Positions 35,843 through 45,399 of a stretch of 64,000 bases of DNA are shown piece after piece (positions within the stretch are counted from its first letter, which is position 1; every line of letters starts with the position of its first letter). A program made the translations under genes and the position numbers. Below the pieces are notes generated by a model, which worked only from the letters and a program-made list of their open reading frames with translations, searched no databases and was not told the DNA's origin. The stretch comes from Flavivirga rizhaonensis. Lineage in GTDB: Bacteria; Bacteroidota; Bacteroidia; Flavobacteriales; Flavobacteriaceae. The stretch is from assembly GCF_004791695.1 (NCBI RefSeq), contig NZ_SRSO01000006.1:62001-126000 (forward strand), written 5' to 3'.

Positions 35843-36652
35843 ATGAGTAAAAAAAACGAAAATAAAGATATAGAGAATTCTTTTTCCTCTTTGGGGGTTA
35901 GGGGGCGTTTAACGGTTGTAGGAGCTGGACCAGGCGATGAGGATTTAATAACGCTTAAAGCTATTAAAGCTATAGAATCTGCAGATGTAATACTGTACGA
36001 TGCTCTTATAAATGAGGAGCTGCTAAAATATGCATCAAGCGAGACGGAACTTATTTTTGTAGGCAAGCGTAAAGGGTGCTATGCATTTCAGCAAGAACAA
36101 ATAAATGAACTTATAGTTAGTAAAGCTAAAAGTCGCGGACATGTTGTGAGATTGAAAGGTGGCGATCCATTTATATTTGGAAGAGGGGCAGAAGAGATCG
36201 ACTACGTAAGACAGTTTGGTATAGAAACCTTTGTAGTTCCAGGCATATCATCTGCTATTGCAGTACCAGCATATCAAGGGATTCCTTTAACCAAACGAAA
36301 CGCTTCAGAAAGTTTTTGGGTGATTACGGGAACAACTAAAAACCACCAATTATCATCAGATGTTGCTTTAGCTGCAAAATCAACAGCTACTGTAGTAATT
36401 TTGATGGGAATGGGTAAGTTGACCGAAATTGTTCGTATTTTTTCAGAAGAAAACAAACAAGATACACCTATTGCGATTATTCAAAATGGCACTAGAGATA
36501 ATGAAAATGTTGGTATTGGTACTATTGAAACAATTCGTAGTATTGTAGCAGAAAAAGAATTAACAAATCCAGCTATTATTGTTATAGGAGATGTTGTTAA
36601 AGAACGTGCTATATTAACCTCTATTTATAAAGAAGTTAATCAAGAATTGTAA
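35843..36652 (+). CDS. cobA: Uroporphyrinogen-III C-methyltransferase, with repeat-encoded N-terminal insert
   Basis: SAM-dependent methylation of uroporphyrinogen III to precorrin-2, the first step to siroheme needed by the sulfite reductase. LTVVGAGPGDEDLITLKAIKAI (from about residue 23), RLKGGDPFIFGRG and PGISSAIAVPAYQGIPLTKR are the family signature. 269 residues. The first 22 residues include SFSSLGVRGR, encoded by a family A repeat (35881-35906); no start codon lies between the repeat and TVVGAGPG, so the repeat must be translated. Confidence 0.93.
   Translation: MSKKNENKDIENSFSSLGVRGRLTVVGAGPGDEDLITLKAIKAIESADVILYDALINEELLKYASSETELIFVGKRKGCYAFQQEQINELIVSKAKSRGHVVRLKGGDPFIFGRGAEEIDYVRQFGIETFVVPGISSAIAVPAYQGIPLTKRNASESFWVITGTTKNHQLSSDVALAAKSTATVVILMGMGKLTEIVRIFSEENKQDTPIAIIQNGTRDNENVGIGTIETIRSIVAEKELTNPAIIVIGDVVKERAILTSIYKEVNQEL
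35881..35906 (+). repeat. Family A repeat inside the cobA coding start
   Basis: TTTTTCCTCTTTGGGGGTTA followed by GGGGGC, in the forward orientation and in frame. It encodes roughly residues 13-22 of the methyltransferase. Confidence 0.75.
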
Positions 36653-36656
36653 TATA

Positions 36657-37298
36657 ATGGGTGAAGACGATAAGATAAATATACCTAACTCAGTTCCTCC
36701 TTTGGGGGCGGAGGGGGAAAGGAATAATTTATATCCTATTTTTTTAAAGACTAAAAACTTACACGTACTTATTGTAGGTGGTGGTTTTGTGGCTGAAGAA
36801 AAATTGACTTTTTTACTAAAGTCGAGTCCAGACGCACAAGTCACTATGGTGTCACCTATGTTTAGAGACGGCACTATCGCACTTGCAAAGAAAGGAGATG
36901 TTACGTTGGTAGAGGATGTGTATAATAAAAATTATTTACAAGGAAAGCATATTGTTGTAGCTACGACTGATGTACCCGAAGTAAATATAGAAGTTTGGAA
37001 AGATTGTAGAGCAGAAGCTAAATTAGTAAACGTCGCAGATAACCCACCATATTGTGATTTTTATATGGGAGGCATCGTAACAAAAGGCCATGTGAAAGTA
37101 GCGATTTCAACAAATGGAAAATCGCCAACAACAGCCAAAAGATTGCGTCAGTTTTTTGAGGATGTGATTCCTGAAAATGTAGACGATTTGGTTAAGAATT
37201 TAAATGAATATAGAAAAACAATAAAAGGTGATTTCGAGCAAAAAGTAGAAACGCTTAATGAATTTACCAAAGGATTAATTGCAAAAAAAGAATCGTAA
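36657..37298 (+). CDS. Precorrin-2 dehydrogenase / siroheme synthase N-terminal-type protein
   Basis: NAD-dependent oxidation of precorrin-2, possibly with ferrochelation, to make siroheme; comparable to Met8p or the N-terminal part of CysG. NNLYPIFLKTKNLHVLIVGGGFVAEEKL is the Rossmann start and GGIVTKGHVKVAISTNGKSPTTAKRLRQF the dimer/catalytic region. 213 residues. The N-terminal NSVPPLGAEGE is encoded by a family A repeat between the start codon and the conserved RNNLYP. The gene lies four bases after cobA and one base before the next. Confidence 0.9.
   Translation: MGEDDKINIPNSVPPLGAEGERNNLYPIFLKTKNLHVLIVGGGFVAEEKLTFLLKSSPDAQVTMVSPMFRDGTIALAKKGDVTLVEDVYNKNYLQGKHIVVATTDVPEVNIEVWKDCRAEAKLVNVADNPPYCDFYMGGIVTKGHVKVAISTNGKSPTTAKRLRQFFEDVIPENVDDLVKNLNEYRKTIKGDFEQKVETLNEFTKGLIAKKES
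36692..36720 (+). repeat. Family A repeat inside the siroheme gene coding start
   Basis: GTTCCTCCTTTGGGGGCGGA followed by GGGGGAAAG, forward and in frame, encoding about residues 13-21. Confidence 0.75.
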
Positions 37299-37299
37299 T

Positions 37300-38349
37300 A
37301 TGATTAAAACAGATATACTTATAATAGGTGCAGGTCCAACTGGATTATTTACAGTTTTTGAGGCAGGTTTATTAAAACTTAAGTGTCATTTAATTGATGC
37401 ACTACCACAACCAGGCGGGCAATGTTCTGAGATTTATCCTAAAAAACCTATTTATGATATTCCTGGGTTTCCTGAAATTTTAGCAGGAGATTTAACAAAA
37501 AATCTTTTAGAGCAAGGCAAGCAATTCGAGCCTGGCTTTACATTGGGTGAACGTGCAGAAACTATAGAAAAGCAAGAAGATGGTTCTTTTATTGTTACAA
37601 CTAACAAAGGAACACAACACCATGCGCCTGTAGTGGCCATTGCAGGAGGATTAGGGTCTTTTGAACCTAGAAAACCAGCCATCGAAGGTATTACAGATTA
37701 CGAAGATAAGGGTGTTGAGTACATTATTAAAGATCCTGAATTTTATAGAGATAAAAAAGTCGTGATTTCTGGAGGTGGGGATTCTGCCTTAGATTGGAGT
37801 ATCTTTTTAACCGATGTAGCCTCAGAAGTAACATTGATTCATAGAAGAAACGAATTTAGAGGTGCTTTAGATTCTGTTGAGAAAGTTAGAGAATTAACAC
37901 TCTTAAATAAAATAAAATTAATCACGCCTGCAGAGGTTAAAGAACTTCATGGTGATGGAAAAATAGAAGCAGTTTCTGTGGCTAAAGACGGAGAAACTAT
38001 TAAAATTGAAACAGATCACTTTATTCCTTTATTTGGATTATCTCCTAAATTAGGACCTATTGCTAATTGGGGGTTAGACATAGAAAAAAATGCTATAAAA
38101 GTTGATAACTCTTTGAATTATCAAACAAATATCCCTGGTATTTTTGCTATTGGAGATGTGAATACATACCCTGAGAAATTAAAATTAATTCTTTGTGGTT
38201 TCCATGAAGCAACGTTAATGTGCCAGGCAGCTTATAGAATTATCAATCCAGGTAAAAAATATGTATTAAAATATACAACGGTTAGTGGTATTGATGGTTT
38301 TGATGGAACTCGTAAAGAAGCACCAAAAGCAGTAGTTCAATCTATTTAA
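37300..38349 (+). CDS. Ferredoxin/flavodoxin-NADP+ reductase, thioredoxin-reductase-like type
   Basis: A 349-residue flavoprotein: FAD motif ILIIGAGPTGLFTVFEAG, PQPGGQCSEIYPKKPIYDIPG, NADP motif VVISGGGDSALDWS, GIFAIGDVNTYP. The redox CxxC of true thioredoxin reductases is missing, as in the YumC-type ferredoxin-NADP reductases. In this operon it most likely passes electrons from NADPH to ferredoxin for the sulfite reductase. The start MIKTDILIIGAG follows one base after the previous stop. Confidence 0.9.
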   Translation: MIKTDILIIGAGPTGLFTVFEAGLLKLKCHLIDALPQPGGQCSEIYPKKPIYDIPGFPEILAGDLTKNLLEQGKQFEPGFTLGERAETIEKQEDGSFIVTTNKGTQHHAPVVAIAGGLGSFEPRKPAIEGITDYEDKGVEYIIKDPEFYRDKKVVISGGGDSALDWSIFLTDVASEVTLIHRRNEFRGALDSVEKVRELTLLNKIKLITPAEVKELHGDGKIEAVSVAKDGETIKIETDHFIPLFGLSPKLGPIANWGLDIEKNAIKVDNSLNYQTNIPGIFAIGDVNTYPEKLKLILCGFHEATLMCQAAYRIINPGKKYVLKYTTVSGIDGFDGTRKEAPKAVVQSI

Positions 38350-38366
38350 TTAGAAATATATTCAAC

Positions 38367-39107
38367 ATGAAAAGCTATAACGTTTGCTTAAAAGATACGG
38401 TTAAAACATTCACAAAACGATTGTTTTATTCGCTATTTGATTGCGAACAAGAAGCGATTCATGGTGATTATTTAGAAAAAACATTCCTTGAAATACTTTT
38501 AACATTAAAGATAGAAAATGGAGAAGCCATTTGGAAAACATTTAAAGGGAAGCTTCCAGAGATTAGGAAAGAACTCGATTTAGACGCTATTGCTTTTGAA
38601 AATAACGATCCAGCATCTCATTGCTTGGAAGAAATATATTTAGCTTATCCAGGTTTTCATGCTATTTCTATTTATAGACTAAGTCATGCCTTGTATAAAC
38701 TTGGTGTGTATATTTTACCTAGAATGATGAGTGAATATATTCATGGTATTACAGGAATAGATATTCATCCAGGAGCTACTATAAGTGAGTCGTTTTATAT
38801 AGATCACGGTACAGGAATTGTAATAGGAGAATCATCTATCATTGGTAAACAGGTTAAAATATACCAAGGAGTAACCTTAGGTGGAATTCAAGTGGCTAAA
38901 AGTCTGGCATCCACAAAAAGACATCCTACCATAGAAGATAATGTAACTATTTACGCAAATGCTACTATTTTGGGTGGTGATATTGTGATTGGAGCTAATT
39001 CAACTATAGGAGCCAACGTTTGGATTACACAATCTGTTCCAGAAGATTCATTAGTGACCTATCAAACTGAAATTAAAATCAGACCCAAAAAGAATGGCAT
39101 ACGGTAA
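38367..39107 (+). CDS. cysE: Serine O-acetyltransferase
   Basis: Makes O-acetylserine for cysteine synthesis. N-terminal helical part, then a left-handed hexapeptide-repeat domain: GIDIHPGATISESFYIDHGTGIVIGE, KIYQGVTLGG, HPTIEDNVTIYANATILGG. The catalytic His/Asp lie in DIHPG and DHGTG. 246 residues. Its end overlaps the cysM start by 14 bases, consistent with a coupled pair. Confidence 0.94.
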   Translation: MKSYNVCLKDTVKTFTKRLFYSLFDCEQEAIHGDYLEKTFLEILLTLKIENGEAIWKTFKGKLPEIRKELDLDAIAFENNDPASHCLEEIYLAYPGFHAISIYRLSHALYKLGVYILPRMMSEYIHGITGIDIHPGATISESFYIDHGTGIVIGESSIIGKQVKIYQGVTLGGIQVAKSLASTKRHPTIEDNVTIYANATILGGDIVIGANSTIGANVWITQSVPEDSLVTYQTEIKIRPKKNGIR

Positions 39108-39984
39108 AAGCATCCTTGATCAAATTGGAAATACACCAATTGTAGAGGCGAGTCATATTATTGAAAATAAAAACGTTCGATTGTTTTTTAAACTCGAAGG
39201 AAATAACCCAGGAGGAAGTGTAAAAGATCGTGCCGCTTTTAATATGATTAATGAAGCATTAAAACGAGGTGATATTAAAAAAGGAGGAACCTTGGTTGAA
39301 GCTACTAGCGGGAATACAGGTATTGCTTTAGCCTTTATTGCTCAGTTATTAGGGTTGAACATGGTGCTAATCATGCCAGAGAACTCTACCGAAGAACGTG
39401 TTAAAACAATGCGAGCTTATGGTGCTGAGGTTATTTTAACGCTTGCAGATGTTGGTATTGAAGGTTCTAGAGATTTGGCTTTTAAATTAAGAGATGAAAA
39501 AGGATATACGCTTTTAAATCAGTTTGAAAATAACGATAACTGGAAAGCACATTATAAAACAACAGGTCCAGAAGTTTGGAGAGATACAGAAGGCGAAGTG
39601 ACGCATTTTGTATCTGCGATGGGAACAACTGGGACCATTATGGGAACGTCAACTTTTCTAAAAGAGAAAAATAAAAATATAACTATTGTAGGAGCACAAC
39701 CAGCAGACGGAGCTAGGATTCCTGGTATTAGAAAATGGTCACCAGATTATGTTCCAAAGTTTTTTGATCGTTCTAAGGTTGATGTTGTAGTGGATGTTAA
39801 TGAAGAAGATGCAAAAGCAATGACCCAACGTTTAGCTAAAGAAGAAGGTGTTTTTGCAGGGATGAGCAGTGGAGGAGCTGTCTATTGTGCTTTAGAAATT
39901 GCAAAAACTATTGACAAAGGCGTTATAGTTGCTGTTATTTGTGATAGAGGTGATCGATATTTATCGTCACCATTATTCGAATAA
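39094..39984 (+). CDS. cysM: Cysteine synthase (O-acetylserine sulfhydrylase B)
   Basis: PLP enzyme converting O-acetylserine and sulfide to cysteine. PLP lysine in NNPGGSVKDRAAFNM, phosphate-binding SGNTGIALAF, GTTGTIMGTS, and the C-terminal SSGGAVYCA. 296 residues, shorter than CysK and typical of CysM. Last gene of the sulfate/cysteine operon; the second SAM riboswitch starts 80 bases later. Confidence 0.94.
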   Translation: MAYGKSILDQIGNTPIVEASHIIENKNVRLFFKLEGNNPGGSVKDRAAFNMINEALKRGDIKKGGTLVEATSGNTGIALAFIAQLLGLNMVLIMPENSTEERVKTMRAYGAEVILTLADVGIEGSRDLAFKLRDEKGYTLLNQFENNDNWKAHYKTTGPEVWRDTEGEVTHFVSAMGTTGTIMGTSTFLKEKNKNITIVGAQPADGARIPGIRKWSPDYVPKFFDRSKVDVVVDVNEEDAKAMTQRLAKEEGVFAGMSSGGAVYCALEIAKTIDKGVIVAVICDRGDRYLSSPLFE

Positions 39985-40027
39985 TATATTTTTTAATAAA
40001 TTATAAGGATAAGAAAAATATAGTTGT

Positions 40028-40035
40028 TATTTTTG
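40028..40035 (+). promoter_or_regulatory. Probable -7 element for the SAM-I/metH operon
   Basis: TATTTTTG fits TAnnTTTG exactly and lies 29 bases before the riboswitch. I do not see a TTG at the right distance upstream, so the assignment rests on the -7 element alone. Confidence 0.4.
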
Positions 40036-40063
40036 TCCTCAGTTCATAAACGTATTAATTATT

Positions 40064-40171
40064 GTTATCAAGAAAGGCAGAGGGAATAGACCCGTTGAAG
40101 CCTTGGCAACCCTTTATCTGTTAAAGAAGGTGCTAAATTCTACTAATGTTTAAAAATATTAGAAAGATAAC
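40064..40171 (+). ncRNA. SAM-I (S-box) riboswitch
   Basis: GTTATCAAGAAAGGCAGAGG, GACCCGTTGAAGCCTTGGCAACC, AAGAAGGTGCTAAATTC and closing AAGATAAC make a second complete S-box, closely similar to the one at 22103. It precedes the split methionine synthase and metF. The downstream hairpin GGAAAGT/ACTTTTC (40171-40193) is weak and has no clean T-run, so the control may be translational or use a less obvious terminator. Confidence 0.95.
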
Positions 40172-40229
40172 GGAAAGTGTTTCTTTTACTTTTCTTGATG
40201 ACATATGATAAAGAATAAAAAATATCAAA

Positions 40230-41252
40230 ATGTCGAATATACAACAAGCTTTACAAGAGCGTATTTTAGTGTTGGACGGTGCCATGGGTACTATGTTGCA
40301 GGCTTATAAATTTACCGAAGCCGATTTTAGAGGGGGTCGTTTTAAGGATTACCCAACGCCGTTGCAAGGTAATAATGACTTGCTATCCATTACACAACCA
40401 GAAGCGATTAAAGAAATACATGCTAAGTATTTTGAAGTCGGTGCAGACATTGTAGAAACTAATACCTTTTCTGGTACAACAATCGCTATGGCAGATTATC
40501 AAATGGAAGATTTAGTATACGAACTTAATTACCAATCTGCAAAAATAGCTAGGGAAGTCGCTGATGAATTTACAGCAAAAGAGCCCCATAAACCGCGTTT
40601 TGTAGCAGGATCAATTGGTCCAACAAACCGTACGGCAAGTATGTCTCCAGATGTTAATGATCCTGGTTATAGAGCAGTGACTTTCGACGAGTTACGTAAA
40701 GCTTATAAACAACAGGTGGAAGCTTTAATTGATGGAGGATCTGATTTGTTATTGGTAGAAACTGTTTTTGACACTTTAAATGCTAAAGCAGCTTTATTTG
40801 CTATAGAAGAAGTTAAAGACGAACGAGGCATTGATATTCCTATTATGTTGAGTGGTACTATCACAGATGCATCAGGAAGAACACTTTCTGGTCAAACGGC
40901 AGAAGCATTTTTAATTTCGGTATCGCATATTCCATTATTATCTGTAGGCTTTAATTGTGCTTTGGGAGCTAATTTATTACAACCACATTTAGAAGCAATT
41001 GCTTCTAAAACAGATTTTGCAATTTCTGCACATCCAAACGCAGGGTTGCCAAATGCTTTTGGTGAATATGATGAAACACCAGAAGAAATGGGGGCTCAAA
41101 TAGAAGAATATTTAAAAAAGAATTTAATAAATATTATAGGAGGTTGTTGTGGTACAAGTCCAGAACATATTAAAGTCATTGCAGACTTAGCATCTAAATA
41201 TAAACCAAGACAAGCTGTCACCCTGAGCGCAGTCGAAGGGTCTAATGAATAG
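40230..41252 (+). CDS. metH: Methionine synthase, homocysteine-binding part
   Basis: N-terminal half of cobalamin-dependent MetH as a separate 340-residue protein. [15 protein letters not shown], the zinc ligands C243 (GFNCALGAN) and C306-C307 ([11 protein letters not shown]) are present. It binds homocysteine on zinc; the rest of the enzyme is the protein at 41541. The last dozen residues ([12 protein letters not shown]) are encoded by a family D repeat that has been read through to a stop. Confidence 0.93.
   Translation: MSNIQQALQERILVLDGAMGTMLQAYKFTEADFRGGRFKDYPTPLQGNNDLLSITQPEAIKEIHAKYFEVGADIVETNTFSGTTIAMADYQMEDLVYELNYQSAKIAREVADEFTAKEPHKPRFVAGSIGPTNRTASMSPDVNDPGYRAVTFDELRKAYKQQVEALIDGGSDLLLVETVFDTLNAKAALFAIEEVKDERGIDIPIMLSGTITDASGRTLSGQTAEAFLISVSHIPLLSVGFNCALGANLLQPHLEAIASKTDFAISAHPNAGLPNAFGEYDETPEEMGAQIEEYLKKNLINIIGGCCGTSPEHIKVIADLASKYKPRQAVTLSAVEGSNE
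41217..41242. repeat. Family D repeat forming the C-terminus of the first MetH part
   Basis: TGTCACCCTGAGCGCAGTCG plus AAGGGT, in frame at the end of the first metH gene. The same motif is intergenic at 7739, 11433 and 27180. Confidence 0.75.
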
Positions 41253-41259
41253 CATTATC

Positions 41260-41541
41260 ATGATACTCGAAGTCGCCATATTAAATATTAAAAAAGGACT
41301 TTCTGTAGATTTTGAAAATAGTTTTCAAGAGGCACAGAATATTATTTCATCAATGAAAGGATATATATCCCACGAATTAAAAAAGTGTGTCGAACAAGAA
41401 GATAAATATATATTATTAGTCAATTGGGAAACGATTGAAGACCATGAAATAGGGTTCAGAAAATCGAATGAATATCAAACATGGAAAGCTTTATTACATC
41501 ATTTTTACGAACTATTCCCAATTGTAGAACATTATAAATAA
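41260..41541 (+). CDS. Small antibiotic-biosynthesis-monooxygenase-like (ABM) protein
   Basis: A 93-residue alpha/beta-barrel-like protein: [33 protein letters not shown] and [17 protein letters not shown] fit the ABM dimeric fold. An ATG 15 bases upstream inside the first metH part is also possible. Its stop overlaps the start of the second metH part by one base (TAATG), so it is translated with the methionine synthase. ABM-like proteins act on quinones, heme or small aromatics; a role linked to cobalamin or methionine is not known and would be new. Confidence 0.7.
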   Translation: MILEVAILNIKKGLSVDFENSFQEAQNIISSMKGYISHELKKCVEQEDKYILLVNWETIEDHEIGFRKSNEYQTWKALLHHFYELFPIVEHYK

Positions 41542-44270
41542 TGAGAAATAAAAACGATAAAGATCCAATTAAAAAAGTCTCTTCCTTTTGGGGAGAGGTT
41601 GGAGTAGGGAAGAAATACATGCGTTTATCAGGATTAGAACCACTAGTCCTTAACGAAAATAGTAATTTTATTAATGTTGGAGAACGTACTAATGTTGCAG
41701 GGTCTCGTAAATTCTTAAGATTAATAAAAGAAGAGAAGTTTGATGAAGCGCTTGATATTGCACGTCATCAGGTAGACGGAGGTGCACAAATAATAGATAT
41801 CAATATGGACGATGGTCTTATTGATGGAAAAGAATCCATGGTTCGCTTTTTAAATTTAATCGCTGCCGAACCAGATATTTGTCGTGTACCCATCATGATA
41901 GATAGCTCTAAATGGGAAATCATTGAAGCTGGACTTCAAGTGGTACAAGGAAAAAGTGTGGTAAACTCTATTTCCTTAAAAGAAGGCGAAGAGAAGTTTA
42001 TCTGGGAAGCAAAACAAATCAAGCGTTATGGAGCTGCTGTTGTCGTGATGGCTTTTGATGAGGTTGGTCAAGCAGATAATTATGAGAGACGTATTGAAAT
42101 ATCTAAGCGTTCTTATGATGTTTTAGTAAACAAAGTAGGGTTTCCATCGGAAGACATTATTTTCGATTTAAATATATTTCCTGTAGCAACAGGAATGGAA
42201 GAACATCGCAGAAATGCCATCGATTTCATAGAAGCAACACGTTGGGTACGTGAAAATTTACCAAACGTAAGTGTTAGTGGAGGGGTGAGTAATGTATCGT
42301 TCTCATTTAGAGGAAATGACGGTGTTCGTGAAGCGATGCACTCTGTATTTCTATACTATGCCATTCAGGCTGGTATGAATATGGGAATTGTAAACCCAGC
42401 GCTTTTAGAGGTGTATGATGATATTCCTAAAGATTTATTAGAACACGTTGAAGATGTTATTCTAGACAGAAGAGATGATGCTACCGAGCGTTTATTGGAT
42501 TTTGCTGAAACTGTCAAAGGGTCTAAAGTAGAAAAGACCGTAGATTTATCATGGAGAGAAAATTCACTTCAAGAACGTATTACACATGCTTTAGTAAAAG
42601 GAATTGATGCTTACATTATTGAAGATGTAGAACAAGCTAGGCAAGAAGCTGAAAAGCCGATAGACGTTATTGAAGGTCATTTAATGATTGGTATGAATGT
42701 GGTCGGTGATTTGTTTGGAGCAGGAAAAATGTTCTTGCCACAAGTAGTAAAATCGGCAAGGGTTATGAAAAAAGCTGTAGGCTATCTAAACCCATTTATT
42801 GAAGCTGAAAAAGGCGAAAAACAAGAAGCATTAGGAAAAGTATTAATGGCAACCGTAAAAGGTGATGTACACGATATTGGGAAAAATATTGTGAGCGTTG
42901 TTTTAGGCTGTAATAACTATGAAATAGTTGATCTGGGAGTTATGGTGCCACCAGAAAAGATAATCTCTGAAGCTAAAGAACATAATGTTGACGCCATTGG
43001 TTTATCAGGTTTAATCACACCATCTTTAGATGAAATGGTGTATTTAGCTAAAGAAATGGAACGTCAAAATTTTTCAGTGCCATTACTTATAGGTGGAGCA
43101 ACAACATCAAAGGCACATACAGCAGTAAAAATTGATCCTCAATACAAAAATGCAGTAGTGCATGTAAACGATGCATCTAGAGCGGTGACCGTTGTTGGAG
43201 ATTTATTGAATAAAAAAACGTCTCATGAGTATGTTGCAAAGCTTAAAAAGGATTATGATGAATTTCGCGAGAAATTTTTAAAACGAGGCAAAGAGAAATC
43301 TTATATACCTATAGAAGAAGCCCGAAATAAAAAATACAGTATAGATTGGGAAACGTCTGAAATTGTAAAGCCTAATGAGTTAGGGATTCAAAAGTTAAAA
43401 CAACTAAGTTTAAAAGAATTATTACCTTTCATAGATTGGAAACCTTTCTTTATCTCATGGGATCTACACGGTAAATTCCCAGAAATATTAACAGATGAGG
43501 TTGTTGGGGAACAGGCTACACAATTGTATGAAGATGCACAAGCTATGATTAAGCAAATTGTAGCAAAACAGCTGTTAAAACCAAAAGCTGTTTTTGGTTT
43601 GTTTGAAGCAAACACTATCAATGATGACGATATATCTATTCAGAAAAAAGGTCGTGAGATTGCTGTATTTAGAACCTTGCGTCAGCAATTGAAGAAAAGG
43701 GAGGGCATTCCTAATATAGCTTTGTCTGATTTTATTGCACCAAAAGAAACAGGTAAAACGGATTATATGGGTGCATTCTGTGTGGGTATTTTTGGAGCAC
43801 AAGAATTAGCAACTTATTACAAAGAAAAAGAAGATGATTATAACTCCATAATGGCACAAGCCATTGCAGATAGATTTGCCGAAGCATTTGCAGAATACTT
43901 GCACAAACAAGTACGTACGAAACATTGGGGTTATGCATCAGACGAAAATTTATCTAATGAAGAATTGATAAAAGAAACCTACAAAGGAATTCGTCCAGCA
44001 CCAGGTTACCCTGCATGTCCTGATCATTTAGAGAAAGAAACTATTTGGGAGTTATTAGATGTTGAAAAGCTCATTGGAGTGACATTAACAGAAAGCTTGG
44101 CTATGTGGCCAGCAGCTGCGGTTTCAGGATATTATTTCGGAAATCCAGAAGCGAAGTATTTTGGTTTAGGTAAAATTACAGATGACCAGGTCACCGATTA
44201 CGCCACTAGAAAAGGTATTGGAAAAGATAAAGCCAGAAAGTGGTTGCACCCTAATCTTGCAGAGGAGTAA
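41541..44270 (+). CDS. metH: Methionine synthase, folate/cobalamin/reactivation part
   Basis: 909 residues holding the remaining MetH modules: pterin-binding barrel ([18 protein letters not shown], from about residue 37), cap and cobalamin domain with ligand H444 in DVHDIGKN, and the SAM-dependent reactivation domain ([29 protein letters not shown]). It works with the homocysteine part at 40230. The first 26 residues include [12 protein letters not shown], encoded by a family A repeat before the conserved [10 protein letters not shown]. Confidence 0.95.
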   Translation: MRNKNDKDPIKKVSSFWGEVGVGKKYMRLSGLEPLVLNENSNFINVGERTNVAGSRKFLRLIKEEKFDEALDIARHQVDGGAQIIDINMDDGLIDGKESMVRFLNLIAAEPDICRVPIMIDSSKWEIIEAGLQVVQGKSVVNSISLKEGEEKFIWEAKQIKRYGAAVVVMAFDEVGQADNYERRIEISKRSYDVLVNKVGFPSEDIIFDLNIFPVATGMEEHRRNAIDFIEATRWVRENLPNVSVSGGVSNVSFSFRGNDGVREAMHSVFLYYAIQAGMNMGIVNPALLEVYDDIPKDLLEHVEDVILDRRDDATERLLDFAETVKGSKVEKTVDLSWRENSLQERITHALVKGIDAYIIEDVEQARQEAEKPIDVIEGHLMIGMNVVGDLFGAGKMFLPQVVKSARVMKKAVGYLNPFIEAEKGEKQEALGKVLMATVKGDVHDIGKNIVSVVLGCNNYEIVDLGVMVPPEKIISEAKEHNVDAIGLSGLITPSLDEMVYLAKEMERQNFSVPLLIGGATTSKAHTAVKIDPQYKNAVVHVNDASRAVTVVGDLLNKKTSHEYVAKLKKDYDEFREKFLKRGKEKSYIPIEEARNKKYSIDWETSEIVKPNELGIQKLKQLSLKELLPFIDWKPFFISWDLHGKFPEILTDEVVGEQATQLYEDAQAMIKQIVAKQLLKPKAVFGLFEANTINDDDISIQKKGREIAVFRTLRQQLKKREGIPNIALSDFIAPKETGKTDYMGAFCVGIFGAQELATYYKEKEDDYNSIMAQAIADRFAEAFAEYLHKQVRTKHWGYASDENLSNEELIKETYKGIRPAPGYPACPDHLEKETIWELLDVEKLIGVTLTESLAMWPAAAVSGYYFGNPEAKYFGLGKITDDQVTDYATRKGIGKDKARKWLHPNLAEE
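41578..41610 (+). repeat. Family A repeat inside the second metH coding start
   Basis: TCTCTTCCTTTTGGGGAGAG followed by GTTGGAGTAGGGA, forward and in frame. Confidence 0.75.
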
Positions 44271-44395
44271 TCCCCACCTAACCTCCCCGAAGGGGAGGTA
44301 CAAGTATTATTGATGCAATTGAGAAAATTAAAAAATTAAAAAATTAATTAAATACGGCCCATTGAAAGTCCCTCCTTTGGAGGGGTTGGGGAGGC
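44271..44395. repeat. Family A reverse + forward pair between metH and metF
   Basis: Reverse copy 44271-44300 (TCCCCACCTAACCTCCCCGA then AGGGGAGGTA) starts right after the metH stop; forward copy 44369-44395 (TCCCTCCTTTGGAGGGGTTG then GGGAGGC) ends two bases before the metF ATG. Confidence 0.8.
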
Positions 44396-44397
44396 AC

Positions 44398-45354
44398 ATG
44401 AAAGTAACAGACCATATTAAAAAAGCTGACGGAAAAACATTGTTTTCGTTCGAAATTATTCCACCACAAAAGGGTAGAAACATTCAGGAATTGTATAATA
44501 ATATAGATCCTTTAATGGAATTTAAACCACCTTTTATTGATGTAACAACTTCCCGAGAACAGTATATCTATATTGATAAAGGCGACGGGTTATTAGATAG
44601 AAAAATAACACGTATGCGTCCAGGAACAGTCGGTATTTGTGCGGCTATAAAACATAAATATAATGTGGACACGGTGCCACATGTGTTATGTGGTGGTTTT
44701 ACTAAAGAAGAGACTGAATATTTATTGGTAGATTGTCATTATTTAGGTATAGAGAACGTCATGGCTTTACGTGGAGATGCCATGAGTCATCAAAAATATT
44801 TTGAACCTTCAAAAGGAGGGAATCACTACGCAACAGATTTAGTAGCTCAAATTCAGAATTTAAATTGTGGCAAGTATTTACACGATGTTGTTGAGACAAA
44901 TCATAAATCAGATTTTTGTATAGGTGTTGCTGGTTATCCTGAAAAACATATGGAAGCTCCTTCTATACAAGCAGACTTAAGACGCCTTAAAGAAAAAGTA
45001 GATGCGGGTGCAGATTATGTAGTCACACAGATGTTTTTTGATAATAAAAAGTATTTTGAATTTGTTGACAAAGCAAAAAAAGCAGGAATTAATATCCCTA
45101 TTATTCCAGGAATAAAGCCTTTAGCAGTAAAACGTCATTTACAAATACTTCCCCAAGTTTTTAAAATAGATTTGCCAGAAGCTTTAGTTGATGAAGTGGA
45201 AAAATGCAAAGACAATAAACAAGTAAGGCAAGTGGGTGTAGAATGGGCTATAAAGCAATCTGAAGAACTTAAAAAAGCAGGTGTTCCAGTACTACATTAT
45301 TACTCTATGGGTAAAAGTGATAATATAAAAGCCATTGCATCACAGTTATTTTGA
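44398..45354 (+). CDS. metF: Methylenetetrahydrofolate reductase
   Basis: Makes 5-methyltetrahydrofolate, the methyl donor for MetH. TLFSFEIIPPQKGRN at the N-terminus, DVTTSREQY, and the flavin-binding NVMALRGDAM are family features, with ADYVVTQMFFDN later. 318 residues. The start MKVTDHIKKADG lies two bases after a repeat; the upstream ATG-like start would translate that repeat. Confidence 0.94.
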   Translation: MKVTDHIKKADGKTLFSFEIIPPQKGRNIQELYNNIDPLMEFKPPFIDVTTSREQYIYIDKGDGLLDRKITRMRPGTVGICAAIKHKYNVDTVPHVLCGGFTKEETEYLLVDCHYLGIENVMALRGDAMSHQKYFEPSKGGNHYATDLVAQIQNLNCGKYLHDVVETNHKSDFCIGVAGYPEKHMEAPSIQADLRRLKEKVDAGADYVVTQMFFDNKKYFEFVDKAKKAGINIPIIPGIKPLAVKRHLQILPQVFKIDLPEALVDEVEKCKDNKQVRQVGVEWAIKQSEELKKAGVPVLHYYSMGKSDNIKAIASQLF

Positions 45355-45399
45355 TAATTCTGTTATTTTTGCCCTTCAAACAAACCTATTAATCTATTA

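Noticed and set aside
40171..40193. Intrinsic terminator after the second riboswitch
   Set aside because: The GGAAAGT/ACTTTTC stem is short, with a G-U pair and no clean T-run, so I did not list it as a terminator.
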